Positions 45,612 through 53,991 of a stretch of DNA of 64,000 nucleotides are shown one piece after another. The position numbers and the translations under genes are program-made. Every line of letters begins with the position of its first letter. Positions within the stretch are counted from its first letter, which is position 1. A model generated the notes under the pieces. The model was not told where the DNA came from and ran no database searches. It was given only the letters and a program-made list of their open reading frames with translations. Origin of the DNA: an uncultured Phocaeicola sp. (lineage in GTDB: Bacteria; Bacteroidota; Bacteroidia; Bacteroidales; Bacteroidaceae); NCBI GenBank assembly GCA_944321015.1, contig CALUJS010000001.1, positions 108,663 through 172,662 of the forward strand, read 5' to 3'.

Positions 45612-45792
45612 AGGTTAAATGTTAAATGAATAAATTAGTTGCAGAGCTTAAATTTTAGCTAAGCTTTACTCTTATTATACACAAGTCGGAGAAAGGGGTG
45701 ACAGAAATATGAAGATTTTTTCGGATTGGATATTTTCTGCCGGCGGGCCGTAATATTTTGGGAGATTTATTAGCGCCGTATCTTGAAATCGT

Positions 45793-45800
45793 TATCTTTG
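45793..45800 (+). promoter_or_regulatory. candidate -7 box of the sigma/FecR operon
   Basis: TATCTTTG on the plus strand, 28 bp before the sigma start codon. No -33 TTTG at the usual spacing; the nearest, at 45757, is 32 bp away. Confidence 0.5.
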
Positions 45801-45828
45801 CCCACGTTGAATCAGTATCAGAGAAACA

Positions 45829-46413
45829 ATGGCTTGCGAAGATGAGAAAAACGATGCCTTCATCAGAGGCATTAACCGGCAGGACATGCACCACTGGAAG
45901 GTGATGTACAATCGTTACTTTGCGGCCCTGTGTTCTTATGCGGCCGGAATCCTCCGGGACGATACCGAAGCGGTGGAGGATCTGGTGCAGGATGTATTTT
46001 TGTCCATCTGGAATAACAAGCGGAGCTTTGCCGATGCGGACGAGCTGGTGAACTATCTCTATCGTGCTTGTTACAACAATTCCTTGATTTATATTCGCAA
46101 TAACCGTATCCGTCATACCATACTGGCAAACATGGAGTTCTCCGAAAGTCTGGACGAGTCGGACGAATTCTACACGCTCGCCTTGCAGGAAGAACTTATC
46201 CGGCAGCTGCACTTTTATGTCGACCAGCTCCCTTTGGAGCAGAGACGCATCATCCGCCTGCGTCTGAAAGGACACACGTGGAATGAAATTGCCGAAATCA
46301 TGCACCTGAGCCTGAACACGGTAAAGACCCAGAAACAGCGGAGCTACAAGTTCCTGGGCGAGCGCTTGTCGAAAGCCTTGTTTGCCGCATTCTGCCTGCT
46401 GGCCGGGATGTAA
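45829..46413 (+). CDS. ECF sigma-70 factor of SusCD locus 3
   Basis: 194 residues. Region 2 (about 20-85; YNRYFAALCSYAAGILRD, EDLVQDVFLSIW) and region 4 (about 130-180; LPLEQRRIIRLRLKGHTWNEIAEIMHLSLNTVKTQ), without region 3, as in Bacteroidetes ECF factors paired with FecR. It directs RNA polymerase to a SusCD locus when released by FecR. FecR follows after 60 bp containing a G9 run. Transcribed away from the locus 3 SusC, its probable target. Confidence 0.94.
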   Translation: MACEDEKNDAFIRGINRQDMHHWKVMYNRYFAALCSYAAGILRDDTEAVEDLVQDVFLSIWNNKRSFADADELVNYLYRACYNNSLIYIRNNRIRHTILANMEFSESLDESDEFYTLALQEELIRQLHFYVDQLPLEQRRIIRLRLKGHTWNEIAEIMHLSLNTVKTQKQRSYKFLGERLSKALFAAFCLLAGM

Positions 46414-46414
46414 C

Positions 46415-46449
46415 CGGTTCGGACGGGGGGGGGATACGGGCACGAACCG
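46415..46449. repeat. G9 homopolymer inside a hairpin loop between sigma and fecR
   Basis: Nine G (46425-46433) lie in the 60-bp sigma-FecR gap. They are flanked by the inverted repeat CGGTTCG (46415-46421) / CGAACCG (46443-46449), which puts the run in a 21-nt loop. A length change would alter spacing but no reading frame. Confidence 0.8.
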
Positions 46450-46473
46450 ACAACCTATACATTATGATGCCAT

Positions 46474-47658
46474 ATGAAAAACCTAGTGAAAGAAGCAGCG
46501 TTATTGAAGAAATATCTGACGGGCGAAGCCACTCCCGAAGAGGAAGAACAGGCGCGGCGGCTGTTGGAGAATTCCTCCGTGAGGAAGCGATTGCTCGAGA
46601 TGGAGCGGGAAGAGTCGCTCGGCAAGGTGTTTGACGGGCTGCCCTATTCGGGAGAAGAAGGTTTTGAACGTTTCAGGCAGCGTGTGGAGACACGCAAGGG
46701 GCGTTCGCGCACTCGTGTGATGCGTCTGTTGGGCGTCGCGGCCGGTGTGGCAGCCGTGGTCGCGCTGGCACTGGGCGTATGGACGATGTGGCCGGGTGGG
46801 TCGGCCCGGAACGTGGCCGACGTGGCGCCCCTCGACCCGGGACAGACCAAGGGACGCCTGATTTTGGCCGACGGACGCGAGGTGAAGATAGAAAAGGAGC
46901 AGACCGTGTCGTTGTCGGCCGACGGCGCTGCGGTCAACTACAAGGACGGGTGTCTGGTTTACGATTCTTCCGACCCGGCGGCCGAACGGCTCGATTGCCG
47001 GAAAGTGGAGTCGCGCAATCAGTTCGTCATTCCGAGCGGGGGCGAGAACACCATTGTCCTCTCCGACGGGACCCGGGTGAAGCTCAACGCCGAATCGAAG
47101 CTGATTTACCCCACGCGCTTCCTGAACAGGCAACGCACGGTGTTCCTGGAAGGGGAAGCCTTTTTCGATGTGACGCCCGACAAGACCCGTCCCTTCGTCG
47201 TGCAAACCCGGTTGGGCGATGTGAAAGTGTTGGGAACCCGTTTCAATGTCAATGTCTATCCTGAGGACAGCGCCTGTTGCGCCACATTGGTGGAAGGCCG
47301 GGTGGCGGTCAACACGCCCGCGCTCGCCCGGGACATGATTCTGGAGCCGGGAGAACAGGCCGTTTTCTCCGGCACGCAGGCCACGAAGAGCGAGGTTGAG
47401 CTTGAGGAATACGTGGGATGGGTAAAGGGCCTTTACACGTTTAAGAACAAGAAACTGAAGGACATCATGCGCACGTTTGAGCGATGGTATAACATCGACG
47501 TGGTGTATCTCGACGACACGTTGGCCGATTTGCCTTATACGGGCAGCGTGAAGCGGTATGAGAACATCGGCCCCTTCCTGGAGGCTTTGCAGATGACCTC
47601 CGACTTGCGCTGTTACGTTGAGGGACGTACCGTCTATTTTGAGATGGCAAGCCGGTGA
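46474..47658 (+). CDS. FecR-family anti-sigma factor (locus 3)
   Basis: 394 residues. N-terminal cytoplasmic helices (LLKKYLTGEATPEEEEQARRLL), one membrane helix at about 87-107 (LLGVAAGVAAVVALALGVW), periplasmic FecR domain (IVLSDGTRVKLNAESKLIYP, GEAFFDVTPDKTRPFVVQT, VLGTRFNVNVYPED) and C-terminal DUF4974-like domain (KLKDIMRTFERWYNIDVVY). It senses the STN domain of the locus 3 SusC and controls the adjacent sigma factor. Repeat array 6 begins within seven bases of its stop codon. Confidence 0.94.
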   Translation: MKNLVKEAALLKKYLTGEATPEEEEQARRLLENSSVRKRLLEMEREESLGKVFDGLPYSGEEGFERFRQRVETRKGRSRTRVMRLLGVAAGVAAVVALALGVWTMWPGGSARNVADVAPLDPGQTKGRLILADGREVKIEKEQTVSLSADGAAVNYKDGCLVYDSSDPAAERLDCRKVESRNQFVIPSGGENTIVLSDGTRVKLNAESKLIYPTRFLNRQRTVFLEGEAFFDVTPDKTRPFVVQTRLGDVKVLGTRFNVNVYPEDSACCATLVEGRVAVNTPALARDMILEPGEQAVFSGTQATKSEVELEEYVGWVKGLYTFKNKKLKDIMRTFERWYNIDVVYLDDTLADLPYTGSVKRYENIGPFLEALQMTSDLRCYVEGRTVYFEMASR

Positions 47659-47664
47659 TTGAGC

Positions 47665-47752
47665 CGGAATATGGAGGCCCGTGGCTGTGGATATGGGCGC
47701 TCGCGGCTGTGGATATGGACGCTTGCGGGCATGAATATGAACCCGCGTGATG
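47665..47752. repeat. 22-bp intergenic repeat array 6
   Basis: ATAT cores at 47669, 47691, 47713 and 47735 are in exact 22-bp register, directly after the FecR stop (47658) and before the convergent terminator. Two central units read TGGATATGGGCGCTCGCGG and TGGATATGGACGCTTGCGG. Confidence 0.92.
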
Positions 47753-47799
47753 ACACCGTAACCGACATGCGGCCAACGGGTTGGATGGGAAAATGAGAG

Positions 47800-47857
47800 A
47801 AGGGCGAGGAGTGTGACGCGATGAGACATATCACGTTGCGCTCCTCGTCCTTCTTTT
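47800..47857. terminator. terminator between convergent FecR and MBL-fold genes
   Basis: Stem AAGGGCGAGGAG (47800-47811) with CTCCTCGTCCTT (47841-47852, one mismatch), then CTTTTGG on the plus strand; it can also serve the minus strand. Confidence 0.75.
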
Positions 47858-47860
47858 GGC

Positions 47861-48736
47861 TTATTTCATTAGGAACCCCGGAGCCGGAAAGTGCATGCCT
47901 GCCATTCGCAGGTCGTTGTCTTCGGCATATTGCATGATGCGCTTGCGGGCGGTTGCGGATGCTCCCTTGTCCATGTCAAACGAGGCGCAGATGTCCGGAT
48001 GTTCCCGTTGCAGGGCCACGCCGTGCATCAGGTCGCCCACGATGAGGAATTGCCCGGCGCGGTAGGCGGTGTGCCCCGGCGTATGTCCTGCGGCGTCCAG
48101 TGCCACGACTCCTCCCGGCAGCGTGTCGCCGAACTCGAACAGATGCAGGCGGTCTTTGTAGGCCTCCATGGTTTTCACCACGAGCGCGTTCTGTTCCTTG
48201 GGCATCTGCATCCAAGCTTCATATTCCGCTTTCGAGGCATAGACTTCTGCATTGGGGAACAGCACAGTGTCGCCCCTCATCATTCCGCCTATGTGGTCGC
48301 TGTGGAAGTGAGTCAGATAGAGTAGTTTGATGTCGGCGGGTGAGACTCCGATGCGCTTCATCTCTTCGGCCATGTGTCCCTGGGGCGCGCCGTTGCCCGT
48401 GTCGAACAGAATGAGCTTCCTTTCCCGTTCGGCCAGAAACACGCTGATGGTGGAAGGAATGCCGTTGGCCAGCGCGAGGCTGTCAATCAGGCCGTCCGTG
48501 GCGTCGGGGAACAGCGTGTGTGGCATGAGCTTTTCGCCCGCGTTGTCTTTCAGCCAGGTTAGTTTCGTGTCGCCGGTGCGCAGGCTGACGGTTGTGATTG
48601 AGTCGGTCATCACGAGGGTTGTGTCCGGTTGTGCGGTTTCATTGTCGGCTTTCTTTGCATTGCTTCCTCCGCAGGCCGAGAGCGTGAGGGCGAGGGTCAG
48701 CGCGGCCCATAGGCTTTTTCTAAGATTCGTTTTCAT
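47861..48736 (-). CDS. metallo-beta-lactamase-fold hydrolase, lipoprotein
   Basis: 291 residues from MKTNLRKSLW at 48736; an in-frame extension upstream runs through the promoter and is rejected. Lipobox LTLSAC (Cys about 20). MBL fold with metal motif THFHSDHIGG, later His in GHTPGHTAY and Asp in LIVGDLMHG, and C-terminal GMHFPAPGF. This resembles the quorum-quenching lactonase/AhlD-like and general MBL hydrolase group; substrate not determinable. Exported and lipid-anchored. Monocistronic, with a TACCTTTG promoter at 48759. Confidence 0.88.
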   Translation of the reverse strand: MKTNLRKSLWAALTLALTLSACGGSNAKKADNETAQPDTTLVMTDSITTVSLRTGDTKLTWLKDNAGEKLMPHTLFPDATDGLIDSLALANGIPSTISVFLAERERKLILFDTGNGAPQGHMAEEMKRIGVSPADIKLLYLTHFHSDHIGGMMRGDTVLFPNAEVYASKAEYEAWMQMPKEQNALVVKTMEAYKDRLHLFEFGDTLPGGVVALDAAGHTPGHTAYRAGQFLIVGDLMHGVALQREHPDICASFDMDKGASATARKRIMQYAEDNDLRMAGMHFPAPGFLMK

Positions 48737-48758
48737 ACGCGATAGGTTTTGGTTGCAA

Positions 48759-48766
48759 CAAAGGTA
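48759..48766 (-). promoter_or_regulatory. -7 promoter box of the MBL-fold gene
   Basis: TACCTTTG on the minus strand, with CTTG (48791-48788) 21 bp upstream as a possible -33 element. Confidence 0.6.
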
Positions 48767-48871
48767 GGCATAAACGGGGAGAATCCGCAAGTGCGCGACT
48801 ATAATAATGTTGCCTGAACAGGGAGCAATCTTACGAATCATTATTTTTATTCGCAAAAAATATTCATTTTG

Positions 48872-48902
48872 TTTGGTTGTTATGGAAAAAGCCGTACCTT
48901 TG
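48872..48902 (+). promoter_or_regulatory. promoter of the ilv operon
   Basis: TTTG (48872-48875) and TACCTTTG (48895-48902) separated by 19 bp, a full match to the Bacteroidetes consensus. The leader-peptide ATG is 28 bp further on. Confidence 0.75.
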
Positions 48903-48929
48903 CCATCGTTAACAAGAACAAAACAAGTT

Positions 48930-49007
48930 ATGTTGAGTACGATTATTATTAGCCTGCTGTCAGTGATTCTGATTCACGTCGTGGTGATTACCCCATCAAG
49001 GCCGTGA
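48930..49007 (+). CDS. ilv operon leader peptide (attenuation)
   Basis: A 25-codon open frame begins ATGTTGAGTACGATT and ends at the TGA at 49005. The peptide starts MLSTIIISLLSVI and continues LIHVVVITPSRP. Fourteen of 25 residues are Ile, Leu or Val, with III and VVV runs, the classic design of a branched-chain attenuator. When Ile/Val/Leu-tRNAs are short, the ribosome stalls here and the downstream antiterminator can form. When they are charged, the ribosome reaches the stop codon, covers the antiterminator arm that overlaps it, and the terminator forms. Confidence 0.85.
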   Translation: MLSTIIISLLSVILIHVVVITPSRP

Positions 49008-49058
49008 GAAAGGTTGTATGTCGTACTGTTGTGATATTTTTTGGTTGAAGCCTTTCTC
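49006..49058 (+). promoter_or_regulatory. ilv antiterminator pairing
   Basis: GAGAAAGG (49006-49013), overlapping the leader stop codon TGA, is perfectly complementary to CCTTTCTC (49051-49058). That second arm is also the first arm of the terminator stem, so the two structures exclude each other. Confidence 0.78.
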
Positions 49059-49079
49059 CGTTGTCGGGAAAGGCTTTTT
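49048..49079 (+). terminator. ilv attenuator terminator
   Basis: Stem AAGCCTTTC (49048-49056) with GAAAGGCTT (49068-49076), then a run of T. It lies 41 bp after the leader stop and 31 bp before ilvD. Confidence 0.85.
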
Positions 49080-49109
49080 AATTATGTGAACAACGCAAAC
49101 AGAAAGTCG

Positions 49110-50912
49110 ATGAAACATCAATTACGTAGTGCCGTCAGCACACAAGGACGCCGTATGGCCGGAGCCAGAGCACTCTGGGTGGCCAACGGAATGAAGCGCG
49201 AGCAGATGGGGAAGCCCGTCATTGCCATTGTCAACTCGTTTACCCAGTTTGTTCCGGGTCATACCCATCTGCATGAGGTGGGCCAGATGGTGAAGGCCGA
49301 AATAGAACGTTTGGGCTGTTTTGCCGCCGAATTCAATACGATAGCCATTGACGACGGCATAGCCATGGGGCACGACGGCATGCTCTATTCCTTGCCTTCG
49401 CGCGACCTCATTGCCGACAGCGTGGAGTATATGATCAATGCACACAAGGCGGACGCCATGGTCTGCATCAGCAACTGCGACAAGATTACTCCGGGCATGC
49501 TGATGGCCGCCATGCGCCTGAACATCCCCACGGTGTTCGTGAGCGGCGGCCCGATGGAGGCCGGTGAATGGAACGGGCAGCATCTGGACCTGATTGACGC
49601 CATGGTGAAGTCGGCCGACGCGTCGGTAAGCGATGCCGAGGTGGCGGCCATCGAGCAACATGCCTGCCCGGGATGCGGCTGTTGTTCGGGCATGTTTACC
49701 GCCAATTCCATGAACTGCCTCAACGAGGCCATCGGACTGGCCCTTCCCGGCAACGGCACCGTGTTGGCCACCCACGTCAATCGCCGTCGCCTCTTCCGGG
49801 ACGCTGCGGCACTCATCGTGCGCAACGCCTATAAGTACTATGAAGAGGGAGATGACAGCGTGCTGCCGCGCAACATTGCCACCCGCGAGGCTTTCCTCAA
49901 TGCCATGACGCTGGATATCGCCATGGGAGGCTCCACCAACACGGTGCTCCATCTGCTGGCCATTGCTCACGAGGGAGAGGTGGATTTCCGGATGGACGAC
50001 ATCGACATGCTGTCGCGCCGCGTGCCCTGCCTCTGCAAGGTGGCGCCCAACACGCAGCAATACCACATACAGGATGTGAACCGCGCGGGAGGCATATTGA
50101 ACATCCTGGGCGAACTGGCCAGGGGTGGTCTGCTCGACACGTCCGTAGGCCGTGTCGACGGCATGACGCTGGGCGAGGCCATCGAACGCTATAATATAAA
50201 TAAGGTGGAAGTTGACCCGGAAGCATTGCGCATCTATAGCAGCGCGCCCGGCAACCGCTTCAACATAGCGTTTGCATCGCAGGATGCCGTTTACAAGGAA
50301 CTCGATACCGACCGTGCCGCAGGTTGCATCCGTGATTTGCAACACGCCTATTCCAAGGATGGCGGCCTGGCTGTGCTCAAAGGCAACATAGCCTTGGATG
50401 GCTGTGTGGTGAAGACTGCCGGTGTGGATGAAAGCATCTGGCGCTTCTCCGGTCCGGCCAAGGTGTTCGATTCGCAGGAAGCCGCCTGTGAGGGAATACT
50501 TGGCGGAAAGGTTGTCAGTGGCGACGTGGTGGTCATCACTCACGAAGGCCCCAAGGGCGGGCCGGGCATGCAGGAGATGCTTTATCCCACGTCCTACATC
50601 AAGTCAAAACACCTGGGCAAGGAATGCGCCCTCATCACCGACGGGCGCTTCAGCGGCGGCACGTCGGGCCTGAGCATCGGACACATCTCGCCCGAAGCGG
50701 CTGCCGGAGGCAACATCGGCAAGGTGGCCGATGGCGACATCATCGACATCGACATACCTCGCCGCACAATCAATGTGCGTCTGAGCGATGAAGAGCTGGC
50801 TGCGCGCCCCATGAGGCCGCTCACTCGCGACCGGGAAGTGTCAAAGGCGTTAAGGGCTTATGCCCGTATGGTAAGCTCAGCCGATAAGGGCGGTGTGAGA
50901 ATTGTAGACTAA
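49110..50912 (+). CDS. ilvD: dihydroxy-acid dehydratase
   Basis: 600 residues from the ATG at 49110; in-frame codons upstream lie within the attenuator hairpin. It dehydrates dihydroxy-isovalerate and -methylvalerate to the keto acids of valine and isoleucine. Iron-sulfur ligands are visible in [11 protein letters not shown] and [18 protein letters not shown]; the magnesium/substrate region is [23 protein letters not shown] ([16 protein letters not shown]). First structural gene of ilvD-ilvB-ilvN-thioesterase-ilvC, with ilvB 18 bp downstream. Confidence 0.97.
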   Translation: MKHQLRSAVSTQGRRMAGARALWVANGMKREQMGKPVIAIVNSFTQFVPGHTHLHEVGQMVKAEIERLGCFAAEFNTIAIDDGIAMGHDGMLYSLPSRDLIADSVEYMINAHKADAMVCISNCDKITPGMLMAAMRLNIPTVFVSGGPMEAGEWNGQHLDLIDAMVKSADASVSDAEVAAIEQHACPGCGCCSGMFTANSMNCLNEAIGLALPGNGTVLATHVNRRRLFRDAAALIVRNAYKYYEEGDDSVLPRNIATREAFLNAMTLDIAMGGSTNTVLHLLAIAHEGEVDFRMDDIDMLSRRVPCLCKVAPNTQQYHIQDVNRAGGILNILGELARGGLLDTSVGRVDGMTLGEAIERYNINKVEVDPEALRIYSSAPGNRFNIAFASQDAVYKELDTDRAAGCIRDLQHAYSKDGGLAVLKGNIALDGCVVKTAGVDESIWRFSGPAKVFDSQEAACEGILGGKVVSGDVVVITHEGPKGGPGMQEMLYPTSYIKSKHLGKECALITDGRFSGGTSGLSIGHISPEAAAGGNIGKVADGDIIDIDIPRRTINVRLSDEELAARPMRPLTRDREVSKALRAYARMVSSADKGGVRIVD

Positions 50913-50930
50913 ACGAGAATACACAATATT

Positions 50931-52628
50931 ATGAGTAAAGAAAGAATAACCGGTGCGGAAGCACTGATGCGCTCGTTGGAACATCAGGGTGTGACCACGT
51001 TGTTTGGTTATCCGGGAGGGTCGATTATGCCGGCCTTCGATGCCTTGTACGGCCACCGGCAGACATTGAATCACATCTTGGTGCGCCATGAGCAGGCTGC
51101 TGCCCATGCAGCCGAGGGTTATGCCCGTGTGTCGGGCAGGGTAGGAGTTTGCTTGGTGACAAGCGGACCGGGTGCCACAAATACCGTGACAGGCATAGCC
51201 GACGCGATGATCGACAGTACCCCCATCGTGGTCATTGCCGGCCAGGTGGGTACTTCGTTCCTGGGGTCGGACGCATTTCAGGAAGTCGACCTGGTGGGCG
51301 TCACGCAACCCATCTCGAAGTGGAGTTACCAGATTCGTCGTGCCGAGGACGTGCCGATGGCGGTAGCCAAAGCGTTCTACATTGCGCGCAGCGGACGTCC
51401 CGGTCCCGTGGTGCTCGATTTTGCCAAGAACGCACAAGTGGAGATGTTCGACTATGAGCCAGTTGACATCGACTACGTGCGCAGTTACGTGCCGGTGCCC
51501 GATACCGATGAGGCTGCTTTTGATGAGGCCGCGCGGTTGATTAATGCGGCTCGCCGTCCGTTTGCGTTGGTCGGTCAGGGTGTGGAGCTGGGTAATGCGC
51601 AGGAAGAGTTGTTGGCGTTTCTGGAGAAGGCTGATATTCCCTGTGGTACCACGTTGCTGGGCTTGTCGGCCATTCCGACGGACCATCGCCTGAACAAAGG
51701 CATGTTGGGAATGCACGGCAATCTGGGCCCGAACGTGAAGACGAACGAATGCGACGTGCTGATAGCCGTCGGAATGCGCTTCGACGATCGTGTGACGGGC
51801 AACGTGGAGACATATGCCCGTCAGGCGAAAATCATTCATCTGGATATTGACCCTGCGGAAATCAACAAGAACGTGAAGGTTGACGTTGCGGTGCCGGGTG
51901 ATTGCAAACACACGTTGCGCTGTCTGACAGACCGCCTTTGCGAGGCGAAGCACAATGACTGGATAGACAGTTTCAAACCTTACGAAGAGCAGGAGTTTGC
52001 CCGTGTCATCGAGCAGGAAGTCTATCCGCAGGAAGGACCGCTCAAGATGGGCGAGGTGGCGCGTGCCGTAAGCGAAGCGACGGGCAATCAGGCCGTTCTT
52101 GTGACCGATGTCGGACAGAACCAGATGCTTTCGGCCCGTTACTTCAAGTACAGCCGCAAGCGCAGCATTGTCACTTCCGGCGGATTGGGTACGATGGGAT
52201 TCGGACTCCCGGCTGCCATTGGCGCTACCTTTGGCACGCCGGAACGCACGGTGTGCGCTTTCATGGGCGATGGCGGATTGCAGATGAGCATCCAAGAGCT
52301 TGGCACCATCATGGAGCAACGTTCGCCGGTTAAAATCATCTTGCTCAACAACAACTATCTGGGCAACGTGCGTCAGTGGCAGGCCATGTTTTTCGGACGG
52401 CGCTATTCGTTTACGCCGATGCTCAATCCCGACTACATGAAGATTGCCGAGGCCTACGGCATACCATCGCGAGTGGTGGAGCGGCGTGAAGACCTGGCAG
52501 CCGGCATTGAGGCCATGCTGGCCGCCGACGGGCCTTTCTTGCTGGAAGTGGCGGTCATCGAAGAAGGCAATGTGTTGCCCATGACTCCTCCGGGAGGAAC
52601 CGTCGATGAGATGTTATTGGAATGCTAA
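50931..52628 (+). CDS. ilvB: acetolactate synthase large subunit
   Basis: 565 residues. It condenses pyruvate with pyruvate or 2-ketobutyrate, the first common step to valine/leucine and isoleucine. The ThDP-dependent enzyme signature is present: catalytic Glu in RHEQAAAHAAEGYAR, central FAD-binding domain, and C-terminal ThDP/Mg motif MGDGGLQMSIQELGT through LLNNNYLGNVRQW. Works with the IlvN subunit encoded 20 bp downstream. Confidence 0.97.
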   Translation: MSKERITGAEALMRSLEHQGVTTLFGYPGGSIMPAFDALYGHRQTLNHILVRHEQAAAHAAEGYARVSGRVGVCLVTSGPGATNTVTGIADAMIDSTPIVVIAGQVGTSFLGSDAFQEVDLVGVTQPISKWSYQIRRAEDVPMAVAKAFYIARSGRPGPVVLDFAKNAQVEMFDYEPVDIDYVRSYVPVPDTDEAAFDEAARLINAARRPFALVGQGVELGNAQEELLAFLEKADIPCGTTLLGLSAIPTDHRLNKGMLGMHGNLGPNVKTNECDVLIAVGMRFDDRVTGNVETYARQAKIIHLDIDPAEINKNVKVDVAVPGDCKHTLRCLTDRLCEAKHNDWIDSFKPYEEQEFARVIEQEVYPQEGPLKMGEVARAVSEATGNQAVLVTDVGQNQMLSARYFKYSRKRSIVTSGGLGTMGFGLPAAIGATFGTPERTVCAFMGDGGLQMSIQELGTIMEQRSPVKIILLNNNYLGNVRQWQAMFFGRRYSFTPMLNPDYMKIAEAYGIPSRVVERREDLAAGIEAMLAADGPFLLEVAVIEEGNVLPMTPPGGTVDEMLLEC

Positions 52629-52648
52629 AACAAAGGAGGACAGAAGCT

Positions 52649-53212
52649 ATGGAAAAGAAACTATATACGCTTATCGTTTATTCGGAGAACATTGCCGGCT
52701 TGCTCAATCAGGTAACGGCGGTGTTCACGCGCAGACAAATCAACATCGAGAGCCTGAATGTGTCGGCTTCGTCGATACAGGGCGTACACAAGTACACCAT
52801 TACGGCTTGGACCGACGGGGAAACCATCGTGAAGGTGGTCCGCCAGATAGAGAAGAAGATTGAGGTCATCCAGGCGCATTACTTCACCGACGATGAAATC
52901 TTCTATCACGAGATAGCCCTCTACAAGCTCTCTACGCCGAAACTGGAGAGCGATGCCTACATCTCCAAGGTCATCCGGCGTTATGGGGCCAGCATCGTGG
53001 AGGTCAACCCAGTTTACTCCATTGTGAAGAAGACCGGCATGAGTGACGAGATAACCGCTCTCAACAGCGAGTTGCAATCGCTGGGGTGCGTGTTGCAGTT
53101 TGTTCGTTCCGGGCGGGTGGCCATCACGAAGAGCTGCGTGGAGCGGGTTAACGAGTTCCTGGCGGAACGCGAAGCGAAGCATCTTAACAACAAACATATC
53201 AATAACCTATGA
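52649..53212 (+). CDS. ilvN: acetolactate synthase small (regulatory) subunit
   Basis: 187 residues from the ATG at 52649, preceded by the strong ribosome-binding site AAAGGAGG (52633-52640). N-terminal ACT domain (KLYTLIVYSENIAGLLNQVT, RRQINIESLNVSAS) binds valine for feedback control; the C-terminal domain resembles ALS_ss_C. Some Bacteroidales annotations call it ilvH. The thioesterase gene begins before its stop (4-bp ATGA-type overlap), so translation is probably coupled. Confidence 0.95.
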   Translation: MEKKLYTLIVYSENIAGLLNQVTAVFTRRQINIESLNVSASSIQGVHKYTITAWTDGETIVKVVRQIEKKIEVIQAHYFTDDEIFYHEIALYKLSTPKLESDAYISKVIRRYGASIVEVNPVYSIVKKTGMSDEITALNSELQSLGCVLQFVRSGRVAITKSCVERVNEFLAEREAKHLNNKHINNL

Positions 53213-53952
53213 ATACCGACAAAGTAGGAACCTATCCATTCGTCGCCGAGCCTTTCCATGTGGACTTCACCGGGAGGCTGACCATGGGCGTGCTGGGCAA
53301 TCACCTGCTCAACTGCGCCGGATTCCATGCCGAGGAACGCGGTTTCGGCATGAAGCGAGTGAACGACAGCCATTATACCTGGGTGCTTTCGCGGCTGGCC
53401 GTGGAGCTGGAACGCATGCCCCGGCAGTATGAGAAGTTCAGCATCGAGACATGGGTGGAAAATGTTTACCGCCTCTTTACCGACCGCAATTTTGCCATAT
53501 TGGATGAGGCCGGGAATCCGCTGGGATACGCACGTTCCGTGTGGGCCATGATTGACATGGAGACACGCAAACCGGCCGACCTCATTGCCCTTCACGGCGA
53601 AGGCCTTTCGGCTTACATCTGTGCAGACAAGCCCTGTCCCATTGGTAAGCCCGGGCGCATCAAGGTGAAGAACGGGGAAGTCGCGGGCCGGCATCGTGCG
53701 CAGTATAGCGACATTGACGTCAACGGACATGTGAATAGCATCAAGTACATTGAGCACATCCTCGACCTTTTCCCCATGGAAATGTTTCGCACGAAGCGCA
53801 TCCGGCGTTTTGAGATGGCCTACTCTGCCGAGAGTTATTATGGCGACACGCTGACCTTCTGTCGCGAACAGACAGGCGATGACGCCTACGACATCGAGGT
53901 GAAGCGCGACACGGACGAAGTGGCATGTCGCAGCAAAGTAATATTCGACTGA
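53209..53952 (+). CDS. acyl-ACP thioesterase (FatA-like)
   Basis: 247 residues with two hotdog-fold halves. Conserved features: an N-terminal hotdog (FHVDFTGRLTMGVLGNHLLNCAGFHAEERGF), and in the second half the catalytic-type DIDVNGHVNSIKYIEHILD. It releases fatty acids from acyl carrier protein. It sits between ilvN and ilvC, overlapping ilvN. This placement is conserved in Bacteroidales and links branched-chain amino acid supply with branched fatty-acid synthesis (inference). Confidence 0.88.
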   Translation: MNTDKVGTYPFVAEPFHVDFTGRLTMGVLGNHLLNCAGFHAEERGFGMKRVNDSHYTWVLSRLAVELERMPRQYEKFSIETWVENVYRLFTDRNFAILDEAGNPLGYARSVWAMIDMETRKPADLIALHGEGLSAYICADKPCPIGKPGRIKVKNGEVAGRHRAQYSDIDVNGHVNSIKYIEHILDLFPMEMFRTKRIRRFEMAYSAESYYGDTLTFCREQTGDDAYDIEVKRDTDEVACRSKVIFD

Positions 53953-53991
53953 TTTTATATTAAACACATACCCTAAAACAAATTAAGCATT

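Larger units (their letters stand above)
48737..49109. other. divergent gap with MBL promoter and complete ilv leader
   Basis: 373 bp between the MBL gene and ilvD. The first part holds the MBL promoter (minus). The second holds the ilv promoter, leader peptide, antiterminator and attenuator listed separately. No further gene. Confidence 0.85.

Noticed and set aside
48807..48929. Longer start for the ilv leader peptide
   Set aside because: The frame is open upstream to 48807, but that part lies before and across the promoter; the leader begins at the ATG at 48930, just downstream of the -7 box.
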